Shown one piece after another: positions 54,069 to 61,557 of a stretch of 64,000 nucleotides of DNA. Both the position numbers and the translations under genes were made by a program. The stretch is from contig NZ_JNUP01000023.1 in NCBI RefSeq assembly GCF_000758165.1, forward strand, positions 124,001 through 188,000. The letters are read 5' to 3'. The notes beneath the pieces were generated by a model that was not told the origin of the DNA, did not search any database, and was given only the letters and a program-made list of their open reading frames with translations. Origin of the DNA: Spirochaeta lutea. GTDB taxonomy: Bacteria; Spirochaetota; Spirochaetia; DSM-27196; Salinispiraceae. Numbering within the stretch: position 1 is the first letter of the stretch; each line of letters opens with the position of its first letter.

Positions 54069-54646
54069 CTCTGTTCCTCCTCTGGGTCAATTCGGTCTAA
54101 AAATGATTTTATAATGACCGGATATGATGCATGCTCTATCTGGTGAATGCGTGATTCTATATCTTCCCTGGACTCTGTCCCCCGGCGCGTAAAACGTTCT
54201 TGGAAGATGATGGCGCCGGTATCAATTCCGGCATCTACAAAGTGAATTGTGATGCCAAGTTCTGAGTCAGTCGACGCATAGCTGTCTCGGATACCGTGGG
54301 CGCCGGGATATTTAGGCAACAGACTCGGATGGATATTTATGAGTTTACCCTCCCAGGACTTAGTAAATCCGGGACTTAAAATCCGCATGAACCCTGCTAA
54401 GGCAATAAACTGTATACCTTGGGATGATAATGCAGTTTGAAGCTGCGCCTCTGCCTGGGATTTTGAGAGCTTACTATAATCTACGACATGAAGTGGAACG
54501 TCCCATTCATGGGCCAGTTGGGCAGCTCCGGAATTCGGGATATCAGTAACGATGAGAGCGAGTTCATGGCGGTATGAGTCTAAGTAATCATATATAGCAT
54601 TAAGATTGCTCCCGCGACCTGAAGCAAATACTGCTAATTTAGCCAT
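54065..54646 (-). CDS. purN: Phosphoribosylglycinamide formyltransferase
   Basis: A 193-residue enzyme that formylates GAR using 10-formyl-tetrahydrofolate. ASGRGSNL at the N-terminus binds phosphate, and the catalytic Asn-His-Asp set is visible as NIHPSLLPKYPG and HFVDAGIDTG. The ATG at 54646 overlaps the purM stop by 8 bases and purD overlaps its own stop. Confidence 0.95.
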   Translation of the reverse strand: MAKLAVFASGRGSNLNAIYDYLDSYRHELALIVTDIPNSGAAQLAHEWDVPLHVVDYSKLSKSQAEAQLQTALSSQGIQFIALAGFMRILSPGFTKSWEGKLINIHPSLLPKYPGAHGIRDSYASTDSELGITIHFVDAGIDTGAIIFQERFTRRGTESREDIESRIHQIEHASYPVIIKSFLDRIDPEEEQS

Positions 54647-55601
54647 GTACCAGTTCCCCAATACAACGTGTTTCTATCTGGGTGCGTTCGCAAAAGCTCT
54701 GAAAATCCTGGGTCTTCGCTTTGGGTACGACCAGAACCATTCCAATCCCCATATTAAAGACTTTCCGCATTTCTGTCGTTTCAATGTTGCCCAGGTTCTG
54801 CAATTCAGAGAATATGTGCGGCACCGGCCAATCCCATAAAAAGGATGGTATTAGTCCTTGGGGAAGAATCCGTTGGGTGTTGGCTACCAAACCGCCGCCA
54901 GTGATGTGGGCGGCTCCAGAAATTAAACCTTCGGAGATAATTTTTTTGAGTTGGCGAACGTAGATGATGGTTGGTACAAGAAGCTGTTCCCACAGGTCAT
55001 CCCGCGATTCAGGGATAATCTTCCTTGCCAGGGAAAGGCCATTGGAATGAATTCCCGAAGAGGGGAGTGAAAAGAGACTGTCTCCAGGATTCATTGCATT
55101 GAGGTTAGGAAGCATCTTATCTGCATCAACTATACCGGTTGAAAATCCTGCTAGGTCAAAATCACTATGCTGGTAAAGATCCGGCATCTCGGCTGTCTCA
55201 CCCCCGGCGAGAACGCATTGCGCATCCTCGCAGCCCTTAATGATACCGTCAATTATTTGCTTTAATTGGTCCTCTTGTATTGCACCGGTTGCGATGTAGT
55301 CGAGAAATACCAGGGGTTCTGCACCGCACACGATAAGATCGTTCACACACATAGCCACAAGGTCAATTCCAAGGGTGTCGAAGCGATTGAGCCGCTGGGC
55401 GACCAGCAGTTTTGTTCCTACACCATCCGTGGCCGAAAGAAGTACCGGTCGTTTATATTTCGTGGTATCAATTTCAATGCCGCCGGCAAACCCGCCAATA
55501 CCCCGGGATACAGCAGGGGACTTAACGGAGCCAATGTACCGTGCAAAGGCATCGCCCTTCTCGATATCAACACCGGCTTCTTGGTAACTTTTTGGTTTCA
55601 T
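54639..55601 (-). CDS. purM: Phosphoribosylformylglycinamidine cyclo-ligase
   Basis: A 320-residue AIR synthetase, the fifth step. Motifs include YQEAGVDIEKGD, LLSATDGVGTK, LAGGETAEMPDLY and SGIHSNGLSLAR. The start at 55601 overlaps the purF stop (ATGA). It is somewhat shorter than the E. coli enzyme (345) but all blocks are present. Confidence 0.95.
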   Translation of the reverse strand: MKPKSYQEAGVDIEKGDAFARYIGSVKSPAVSRGIGGFAGGIEIDTTKYKRPVLLSATDGVGTKLLVAQRLNRFDTLGIDLVAMCVNDLIVCGAEPLVFLDYIATGAIQEDQLKQIIDGIIKGCEDAQCVLAGGETAEMPDLYQHSDFDLAGFSTGIVDADKMLPNLNAMNPGDSLFSLPSSGIHSNGLSLARKIIPESRDDLWEQLLVPTIIYVRQLKKIISEGLISGAAHITGGGLVANTQRILPQGLIPSFLWDWPVPHIFSELQNLGNIETTEMRKVFNMGIGMVLVVPKAKTQDFQSFCERTQIETRCIGELVHG

Positions 55602-57037
55602 TGATGTTCCTTTGTGTCTCGTAGGGTACGTTCTCTTTCTGTTTGTTTCAAGGGGACGCGGATGGGGTACTCCCCGGTAAAACAGGCGAAACAATAGCTT
55701 TCGGGGCTATCGAGGCTATGCTGCAAATCTTCGATGGTAAGAAATGTTACGCTATCAGCATCGATGAAATTCGCTATTTCATCGGGGGTAAGGGTATTTG
55801 AAATGAGTTCCTGTCTGGTCGGGATATCGATACCGAAGAAACAGGGCCATCGAATTTCTGGGGATGACAATCGGAGATGGACCTCCCGTGCCCCAGCTTC
55901 CTTCATTAGTTTTACAAGGATCTTTGCGGTTGTTCCCCGTACAAGAGAATCATCTACTAAAATAATTCGTTTTCCGGCAATTGTCTTTCTAACCGGATGT
56001 AGCTTCATGCGTACAACTAATTCACGTTCAGCGGTGGTTGGCATGATAAAGCTTCTCCCGGTGTAGTGATTCCTCGTCATACCGAGTTCAAAGGGGAGTC
56101 CAGCTTGCTCTGCATAGCCGAGGGCGGCGGAATTTCCTGAATCAGGTACGGGTACGACGATGGTGTCTTCCTTCCCTGTTTGGGCAAAAAATTCTTCGTC
56201 CCGAATAGCAAGTTCTTTCCCTAGTTTTTTGCGCTGGTGATACACATTGATGTTATACACATCTGAATCCGGTCTGGCAAAATAGATTAACTCGAATGCA
56301 CAGTGGTTCCGTTTTTTCGGGGTCAGAAAACTACTCCTGCTCCCGTATTGATCGGTGATTATTATCTCTCCGGGTTCAACCTCACGGTAATCAGTGATTT
56401 GTAAAATATCCAATGCACAGGTTTCAGAGCCAACTACGGTCATTCCATCCTTTTTCCCTATGTACAACGGCCGGAAACCCCAGGGATCCCTCACCGTTAT
56501 CATAGTGTCATCGTGGAGGAGCACCAAGGAATATGCACCCTCAATTTTTTGTAACGACTCAACCAACGCTTCCTGAAAGGTGGGTTTCCGGGAGTGGCTG
56601 ATCATATGCAAAATGAGTTCAGAGTCAGAAGTCGTTTGAAAAATCGCTCCGGCTGAGACCAGTTCCTCTTTCAAGGGTTGCGTATTGGTCAGATTGCCGT
56701 TGTGCGCCAGGGCAATATCCCCCTTATTGCAGGAAACAAGGAGCGGCTGAGCATTTTCAAGTTTATTTCCCCCATGGGTGGAATAGCGCACATGCCCGAT
56801 ACCACAATGACTCATCCGTTCTCCGTCAAGGTATTTTGATAGGACCTGAGATACCATCCCTAAATCTCTATAAGAAACGGTTTTATCTTCCTTGCGGTAT
56901 GCGATGCCGGCACTCTCCTGGCCCCGGTGTTGTAGACTAAACAGGGGAAAAAAGAGTTTAACCGGTATATTTGTAAGGGATTCCGAAAAAACACCCGCTA
57001 CACCGCAGTAATGGCCAAGCTTTTCTTCATGTATCAT
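55598..57037 (-). CDS. purF: Amidophosphoribosyltransferase
   Basis: A 479-residue enzyme for the first committed purine step. The N-terminal ten residues are a propeptide to be removed, exposing Cys11 (CGVAGVF) as the glutaminase nucleophile. Cysteines in positions typical of the Bacillus-type 4Fe-4S enzyme are visible (CAFELIYFARPDS, CFFGIDIP, YCFACF), so it is likely oxygen-sensitive. The PRPP loop is VDDSLVRGTT. First gene of a four-gene overlapping operon; purH, often between purN and purD, is absent here. Confidence 0.96.
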   Translation of the reverse strand: MIHEEKLGHYCGVAGVFSESLTNIPVKLFFPLFSLQHRGQESAGIAYRKEDKTVSYRDLGMVSQVLSKYLDGERMSHCGIGHVRYSTHGGNKLENAQPLLVSCNKGDIALAHNGNLTNTQPLKEELVSAGAIFQTTSDSELILHMISHSRKPTFQEALVESLQKIEGAYSLVLLHDDTMITVRDPWGFRPLYIGKKDGMTVVGSETCALDILQITDYREVEPGEIIITDQYGSRSSFLTPKKRNHCAFELIYFARPDSDVYNINVYHQRKKLGKELAIRDEEFFAQTGKEDTIVVPVPDSGNSAALGYAEQAGLPFELGMTRNHYTGRSFIMPTTAERELVVRMKLHPVRKTIAGKRIILVDDSLVRGTTAKILVKLMKEAGAREVHLRLSSPEIRWPCFFGIDIPTRQELISNTLTPDEIANFIDADSVTFLTIEDLQHSLDSPESYCFACFTGEYPIRVPLKQTERERTLRDTKEHQ

Positions 57038-57061
57038 GATTTGGATTTCCTGGTTAATAGG

Positions 57062-57113
57062 TCTCGGGGAGTGTATAGCACCCGAGATAGCCAGAGGTCA
57101 AGGCTATCTCGGG
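57062..57113 (-). promoter_or_regulatory. Strong hairpin with alternative partner in the purF leader
   Basis: CCCGAGATAGCC (57081-57092) pairs perfectly with GGCTATCTCGGG (57102-57113). A second TCTCGGG at 57062-57068 could instead pair with CCCGAGA (57081-57087). Two exclusive pairings of one strand are the layout of an attenuator, but there is no U run. The hairpin might equally be a transcript end for tatD. Confidence 0.5.
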
Positions 57114-57279
57114 AGTGTTTACCCAAGTTGATCAGGAAAAGGACCGGCACCCCAGGAATGTAACTACCCTCAGGGGATGCCAGATGGAGCTCCGAGGGAT
57201 TAACTTGTCGGAACCGTACTGCTTGGGCATGGTGTGCTGTCCCATGACGACCCCAGAGCTGGTACCGATCTAAGCTCTG

Positions 57280-58047
57280 CTAGAGTTGGAAGAGCCGTTT
57301 TGCGTTGAGGAAGGTCTGTTCAGCGAATTCCTCGGGATCCAGCCCGCGAAGGGATGCTAGGTATTCTGCGGTGGAATGAAGATAGCTCGGCCGGTTTCTC
57401 TTGCCCCGGTACTCAGCCGGTACCATGAAGGGGCTCTCGGACTCAATAACAAGCTGTTCAATGGGAATGTTCTTAGCAGTTTCGTGGAGATTTCTAGCAT
57501 TTCTATAGGTGGCATTTCCGGCAAAAGAAATGTACATACCAAGATCAATTGCTTTCTTCGCAAACTCCCAGTCCTCGGAATAACAGTGCAGAACCCCACC
57601 TCTAGTCGGTCTCCGGGTGGAAAGAATATCCAAGATATCCTTGCCTGCATCACGGTTATGGATAATAACAGGCAGATTGTACTTATCAGCAATTTCGAGT
57701 TGGCGAATAAATAATTCGATCTGGGAGTTTTTATTACCAAACTTACGGTAGTAGTCCAGGCCTGTTTCACCGATGGCAACAACACGTTCCTGCTTCACAC
57801 CGGAATCAATTTTCGCTTCCCAGTCAATCCCGGGATTTTGAACCTCCGAAGGAGAGACTCCCACGGCGTGATAGACATGCGTCGCAGTACGTAGATTTTC
57901 ATACACCACGAAGAAATCGTGGAGGTTATTGCAAATGCTTATTATACCCTCTACCCCTTGCTGCCGGGCTTCTTGAGTAATAATTAACTGTTCAATCGGG
58001 TCTTCGTGAATCAACCCGATATGGGCGTGAGTATCAAATAGTTTCAT
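57280..58047 (-). CDS. TatD-family metal-dependent DNase
   Basis: A 255-residue amidohydrolase-like nuclease, ATG at 58047. Metal motifs DTHAHIG, GETGLDYY, HNRDA and HCYSED are present. The last metal Asp, normally in ETDSP, reads ESESPF, so Asp is replaced by Glu. Whether this alters activity is unknown. It is transcribed ahead of purF with 242 bases between. Confidence 0.88.
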   Translation of the reverse strand: MKLFDTHAHIGLIHEDPIEQLIITQEARQQGVEGIISICNNLHDFFVVYENLRTATHVYHAVGVSPSEVQNPGIDWEAKIDSGVKQERVVAIGETGLDYYRKFGNKNSQIELFIRQLEIADKYNLPVIIHNRDAGKDILDILSTRRPTRGGVLHCYSEDWEFAKKAIDLGMYISFAGNATYRNARNLHETAKNIPIEQLVIESESPFMVPAEYRGKRNRPSYLHSTAEYLASLRGLDPEEFAEQTFLNAKRLFQL

Positions 58048-58142
58048 GGCTTTTTCCAAATCTGAAAGGATATACAAAAGACATTAGCATGCCGATACTA
58101 TAACGTCAACAGAATGTTCCATTTGACAATTTTAATTTATTC

Positions 58143-59162
58143 ATGGTAGGGTTTTACAGAATGGCCGGAAAAAGAGGGAAATCTTCCAGTAAGAAACGAC
58201 ACGTATTTCTCAGCCTCAAGGAGGCACTGGGAAAGCTGTTTTCTCATAAATTTACCGTGATGGTCATTCCCCACTCAGAAAAAAAGGTTGTAAATCTTCA
58301 GATTAATACCCTCTTCTTTACTTTTTCCTGCCTGACCCTTGTATCCCTCATCATCGGATTCGTAGTTCTTTCTACAGATTACGCGGCATCTCAGCAGGAG
58401 ACCCTGGTGGAAACCGTGAACTTTGAAACTGCTCAAGCTAACCTGGATTCTGTGGTAGATGAGGTTTCAGAGTTGATAAAGGTATATAGGGTTTTTGAAA
58501 ATGCAATGCAGTCAACCCTAGGGGAATTAAACATCGCAACCCGAGAGGATGAAGGTTTTTCTGGATCCGGTGATATTTCGAGTATTCTGGATTTAGAAGA
58601 GGTGCAGGGTAGCACCCCTCGGGAGGTGTTTGATGTACGACGCCTCAGAAGTTCACTCTCCGATGCCATTGAGCCTGTCAATCAGATCGCGGATATTTTG
58701 TCTGCCGAGAAGCAACTCCTCTCAGATATTCCTACCCTTTGGCCGGTGGTCGGTGGTAGAAACGCACTTACCATGGAATTCGGTCCAAATGAGCATCCCA
58801 TCCGTGATGAATGGTACCTTCATAAGGGGGCGGATATTGCGGGACCAATAGGTCTTCCCATCGTGGCAGCGGCAAACGGCAAGGTCGTGGAGTCTAGATT
58901 GGATCAGATTTCCGGTTACGGAAATATGATAATCATTGAACATAAGTACGGGTTCCGTACCCGGTATAGCCATATGAGTAGAAGGTTGGTAAGTGAAGGT
59001 CAGGAGGTGTACCAGGGGCAGCAGATTGGTCTGCTTGGCAACACGGGATTATCTTCGGGACCGCATCTGGACTTTCAGGTTATGCTTGGAACTGAGGTTC
59101 TAGATCCCACAACCTTCCTTAGTATTAAAAATGATTTTGCCCGATGGCTCGGTAACAGGTAA
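58143..59162 (+). CDS. M23-family (LytM-like) peptidase with one membrane anchor
   Basis: A 339-residue protein (an inner ATG at 58161 is possible). A membrane helix (about 57-78) is followed by a coiled-coil stretch (about 85-190) and a LytM domain (from about 205). His227 and Asp231 (HKGAD) match HxxxD; His277 (SHM) and His308 are present. The normal HLH metal motif reads H308-L-D310, so a metal ligand is replaced by Asp. It would cut cell-wall cross-links in the periplasm, or act as a regulator if inactive. It precedes a bactofilin by 10 bases, a pairing known for cell-shape control. Confidence 0.9.
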   Translation: MVGFYRMAGKRGKSSSKKRHVFLSLKEALGKLFSHKFTVMVIPHSEKKVVNLQINTLFFTFSCLTLVSLIIGFVVLSTDYAASQQETLVETVNFETAQANLDSVVDEVSELIKVYRVFENAMQSTLGELNIATREDEGFSGSGDISSILDLEEVQGSTPREVFDVRRLRSSLSDAIEPVNQIADILSAEKQLLSDIPTLWPVVGGRNALTMEFGPNEHPIRDEWYLHKGADIAGPIGLPIVAAANGKVVESRLDQISGYGNMIIIEHKYGFRTRYSHMSRRLVSEGQEVYQGQQIGLLGNTGLSSGPHLDFQVMLGTEVLDPTTFLSIKNDFARWLGNR

Positions 59163-59171
59163 GTCCCCCAC

Positions 59172-59651
59172 ATGTCTGATGTTATTCCCGAAGAACAGAT
59201 TGTAAATTCGATTATCGGACCCGGTAGTAAGTTCAAGGGCGATATAGTTGTCCATGGACTCATACGGATTGATGGTGATTTTAGCGGTACCATAAAAACC
59301 AAGGGTAAGATTCTGGTGGGCCAGTACGGGAGAGTGGATGGCGCCCTGTCGGGACGTATTGTGGTGGTTGGTGGTATAGTACGGGGTAATATTTACGCTG
59401 AAGGGAAGGTAATTATTCTCGCTGACTCTGTAGTGATCGGAAATATCCATTCCCCCAGAATCGTTGTGGAAGAGACAGGCATACTGCATGGTCATTTGGT
59501 CATCTCGGGTGTCCGTAGGTCTGATACACCGGCGTATCCTAAAAGCAAGGCTCAATCCGATGCCAATAAAAAAAGCCGGTCAATGGCAACATCTGAAGAA
59601 AAAAAGCATGCTGAAAAACGGCGGTGGAAGGTTTTTTCACCCCGGGAGTAG
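59172..59651 (+). CDS. Bactofilin
   Basis: A 159-residue bactofilin. The central domain (about 12-115) is a right-handed beta-helix with repeated short strands (IRIDGDFSGTIKTKGKILVG, GRIVVVGGIVRGNIYAEGKV). The charged tail (about 120-159) is disordered. Bactofilins polymerise into filaments and position peptidoglycan enzymes; the M23 peptidase gene next to it is the expected partner. No strong ribosome site is seen, so translation may be coupled to the peptidase gene. Confidence 0.93.
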   Translation: MSDVIPEEQIVNSIIGPGSKFKGDIVVHGLIRIDGDFSGTIKTKGKILVGQYGRVDGALSGRIVVVGGIVRGNIYAEGKVIILADSVVIGNIHSPRIVVEETGILHGHLVISGVRRSDTPAYPKSKAQSDANKKSRSMATSEEKKHAEKRRWKVFSPRE

Positions 59652-59822
59652 AAGTAATTACCAAGTCTGGTAAGGGGTTCCGCGTTCAACCGGGTCCCGC
59701 GGTCGAAAGATGTAACCATGCATCGATTGAGCCGACGGGTTCTGGGGGGCGTACTTTTCCCACTCTTGCGCATTCCACTTGCATATAAATTTTCAATTGG
59801 CTTAGTGATCAAAAACTTTTCT

Positions 59823-59927
59823 TAGTGCGCAAAAGGTTGTAAACTACGCCAGATATAGCGGAGCAACCGAGAATTCGACCCATGGGTGGTGTCGTCGGGG
59901 TGAAGAGTTACAACCTTTTGCGTGCTA
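59823..59927 (+). repeat. 105-bp palindromic intergenic repeat, copy R3
   Basis: Begins TAGTGCGCAAAAGGTTGTAA and ends TTACAACCTTTTGCGTGCTA, an almost perfect terminal inverted repeat of 20 bp. The centre carries GACCCATGGGTGG. Unlike most copies, it lies between two co-directional genes, bactofilin and yaaR. Confidence 0.92.
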
Positions 59928-59955
59928 TAACCGGTTTTCCGGGAGGGTGTTTGTC

Positions 59956-60483
59956 ATGGAGAGAATTGATGGGGGTCCTGGGCAGTTTTTATTCCGGCCA
60001 GATGTACCCCATGAGACGGAAAAGAAGACAAAAAAGAAGGGTGAGACGCGGAAAAAGTCGGGTTTTTTTTCCCTCGTTTCTCGTCCGGACGAGCATGAAT
60101 TAGAATCCTTTGATTTATTACCTTCGGAATTAAAAGCTTCCATACAGGCAGCTCCTTCTCTTGATGCTTGGCTTTCTGGGACAATCGATACCATTCATAC
60201 CCATGGCGATGCCTTGGCAAAATATCCAAGCAGAGAAAATCTCGCCCTGTACCGGAGGGCAGTCTCCGATTTTTTGAAGGTAATTGCAAAACGTACCTAC
60301 CGTGCGGAAGATAATCTTGGTCATCGATCCTTGGTCGACCAAAAAAAATACACCGTTATTAAGCTCGTTGATCAGAGGCTAGAAAAACTTGCACTTGGTA
60401 TTCTCCAAGAACAGCGTGGGAATCTTCAGATATTAGCTCAGATCGAAGAGATAAACGGAATGCTCTTTGATCTTCTCCAGTGA
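59956..60483 (+). CDS. YaaR family (DUF327) protein
   Basis: A 175-residue helical protein. ATG 59956 has GGGAGGG nine bases upstream; an alternative GTG at 59947 is too close to it. The N-terminal 45 residues are lysine-rich and disordered; the rest matches the YaaR/DUF327 helical family (YRRAVSDFLKVIAKRTY, LVDQRLEKLALGIL). In Bacillus yaaR lies beside yaaT (ricT), exactly as here. Molecular function is unknown. Confidence 0.84.
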   Translation: MERIDGGPGQFLFRPDVPHETEKKTKKKGETRKKSGFFSLVSRPDEHELESFDLLPSELKASIQAAPSLDAWLSGTIDTIHTHGDALAKYPSRENLALYRRAVSDFLKVIAKRTYRAEDNLGHRSLVDQKKYTVIKLVDQRLEKLALGILQEQRGNLQILAQIEEINGMLFDLLQ

Positions 60484-60547
60484 AACATTGATTTTTATCA
60501 ACAATCCTCTATAATCAAATTTACAGAAACCAAACCAGGAGAAGCGG

Positions 60548-61429
60548 ATGGAAGAACGATGTGGTCCATGTGCTTCACTATCAGAGAATCAGCAAAAAGC
60601 AGTCAACTGTTGGCTTGCAAAGCTTGATCATACAAGTGAAGGGTTCGTATTGCGCCCCGAGGATGGGATAGAGTTTTCCCGGGGTGTTAGAATAGTTGTG
60701 CAAAGTAAATATGGTCTAGATATCGGTACGATTCTCGGCCCGGCTTACTGTGACCGAAACAACGAAGAATCCCTAACCTTTGTACGGATTGCTAGTGAAC
60801 AGGATATTAAAGAGTATGAGTCTTTCCAAGAGAAAGAGGAGAATGCAGAAGAGGTATTTCGAAAGAAGGTTGAAGAACATAATCTAGAAATGAAGCTCGT
60901 CTCCGCGCATTATTTGTTGGGTGAGCATAAAATCTTATTCTTTTTTACCTCTGAACGGAGAGTTGATTTCAGGAATTTGGTGCGTGACCTCGTTGGTATT
61001 TTCCATGCGAGAATTGAACTTCGTCAGATTGGAGTCCGTGATGAGTCCAGGATGGTGGGGGGGCGCGGAGTGTGCGGGCGCTGTCTCTGCTGTAATCAGG
61101 TCTCGGATAATTTGCAGCCTGTATCTATCAAGATGGCAAAGATTCAAAGCTTGTCCCTCAACTCAACCAAAATTTCCGGCCCCTGTGGCAGATTGTTATG
61201 CTGTCTAGCCTACGAATACGATGTTTATCAAGAAGAGCGTCGAGGATTGCCGAATGAAGGGCAGTGGTTATACTCCGGGGAGTTTCGTTACCGAATAGGT
61301 GAGGTGAACATCCTTGCAAAACGATTACTCGTATTTAGCGGAGATGGAAGATGTATTTCTGTACCAACTTCGGAGGTGAAGTATGATACACAAAAGAGAC
61401 AATGGATGAGCATCGGTTTATTGGAGTAG
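60548..61429 (+). CDS. PSP1-domain protein, RicT/YaaT-like
   Basis: A 293-residue protein with the PSP1 domain (about 45-150) and two cysteine clusters, CGRCLCC and CGRLLCC, near 180-225 that bind iron-sulfur in RicT. In Bacillus RicT is part of the RicA-RicF-RicT complex that guides RNase Y. No ricA or ricF is here. ATG follows CAGGAG. Confidence 0.9.
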   Translation: MEERCGPCASLSENQQKAVNCWLAKLDHTSEGFVLRPEDGIEFSRGVRIVVQSKYGLDIGTILGPAYCDRNNEESLTFVRIASEQDIKEYESFQEKEENAEEVFRKKVEEHNLEMKLVSAHYLLGEHKILFFFTSERRVDFRNLVRDLVGIFHARIELRQIGVRDESRMVGGRGVCGRCLCCNQVSDNLQPVSIKMAKIQSLSLNSTKISGPCGRLLCCLAYEYDVYQEERRGLPNEGQWLYSGEFRYRIGEVNILAKRLLVFSGDGRCISVPTSEVKYDTQKRQWMSIGLLE

Positions 61430-61452
61430 CATGAGGATGGTTACTCCTGAGA

Positions 61453-61556
61453 TAGTCTGGAATATGCTGCAAACTACACCGATATGGCGGGGTTACCCTG
61501 GGGCGGCACCGGATCTGGCATACCAATGGGCAAGGGTACAACGCTTTTGCCCACTA
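61453..61556 (+). repeat. Diverged palindromic repeat, R4
   Basis: TAGTCTGGAATATGCTGCAAACTAC aligns without gaps to TAGTGCGCAAAAGGTTGTAAACTAC of R3; GATATGGCGG and TACAACGCTTTTGCCCACTA follow in the right places. Total 104 bp. It lies between converging ricT-like and ABC exporter genes, ending one base before the latter's stop codon. Confidence 0.82.
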
Positions 61557-61557
61557 G

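Noticed and set aside
57038-57279. Purine riboswitch before purF
   Set aside because: The conserved loops of the purine aptamer are not present on the minus strand.
57115-57279. Another copy of the 105-bp repeat before purF
   Set aside because: Only a short CCAGAT/GGAGC similarity was found, without the terminal inverted repeats.
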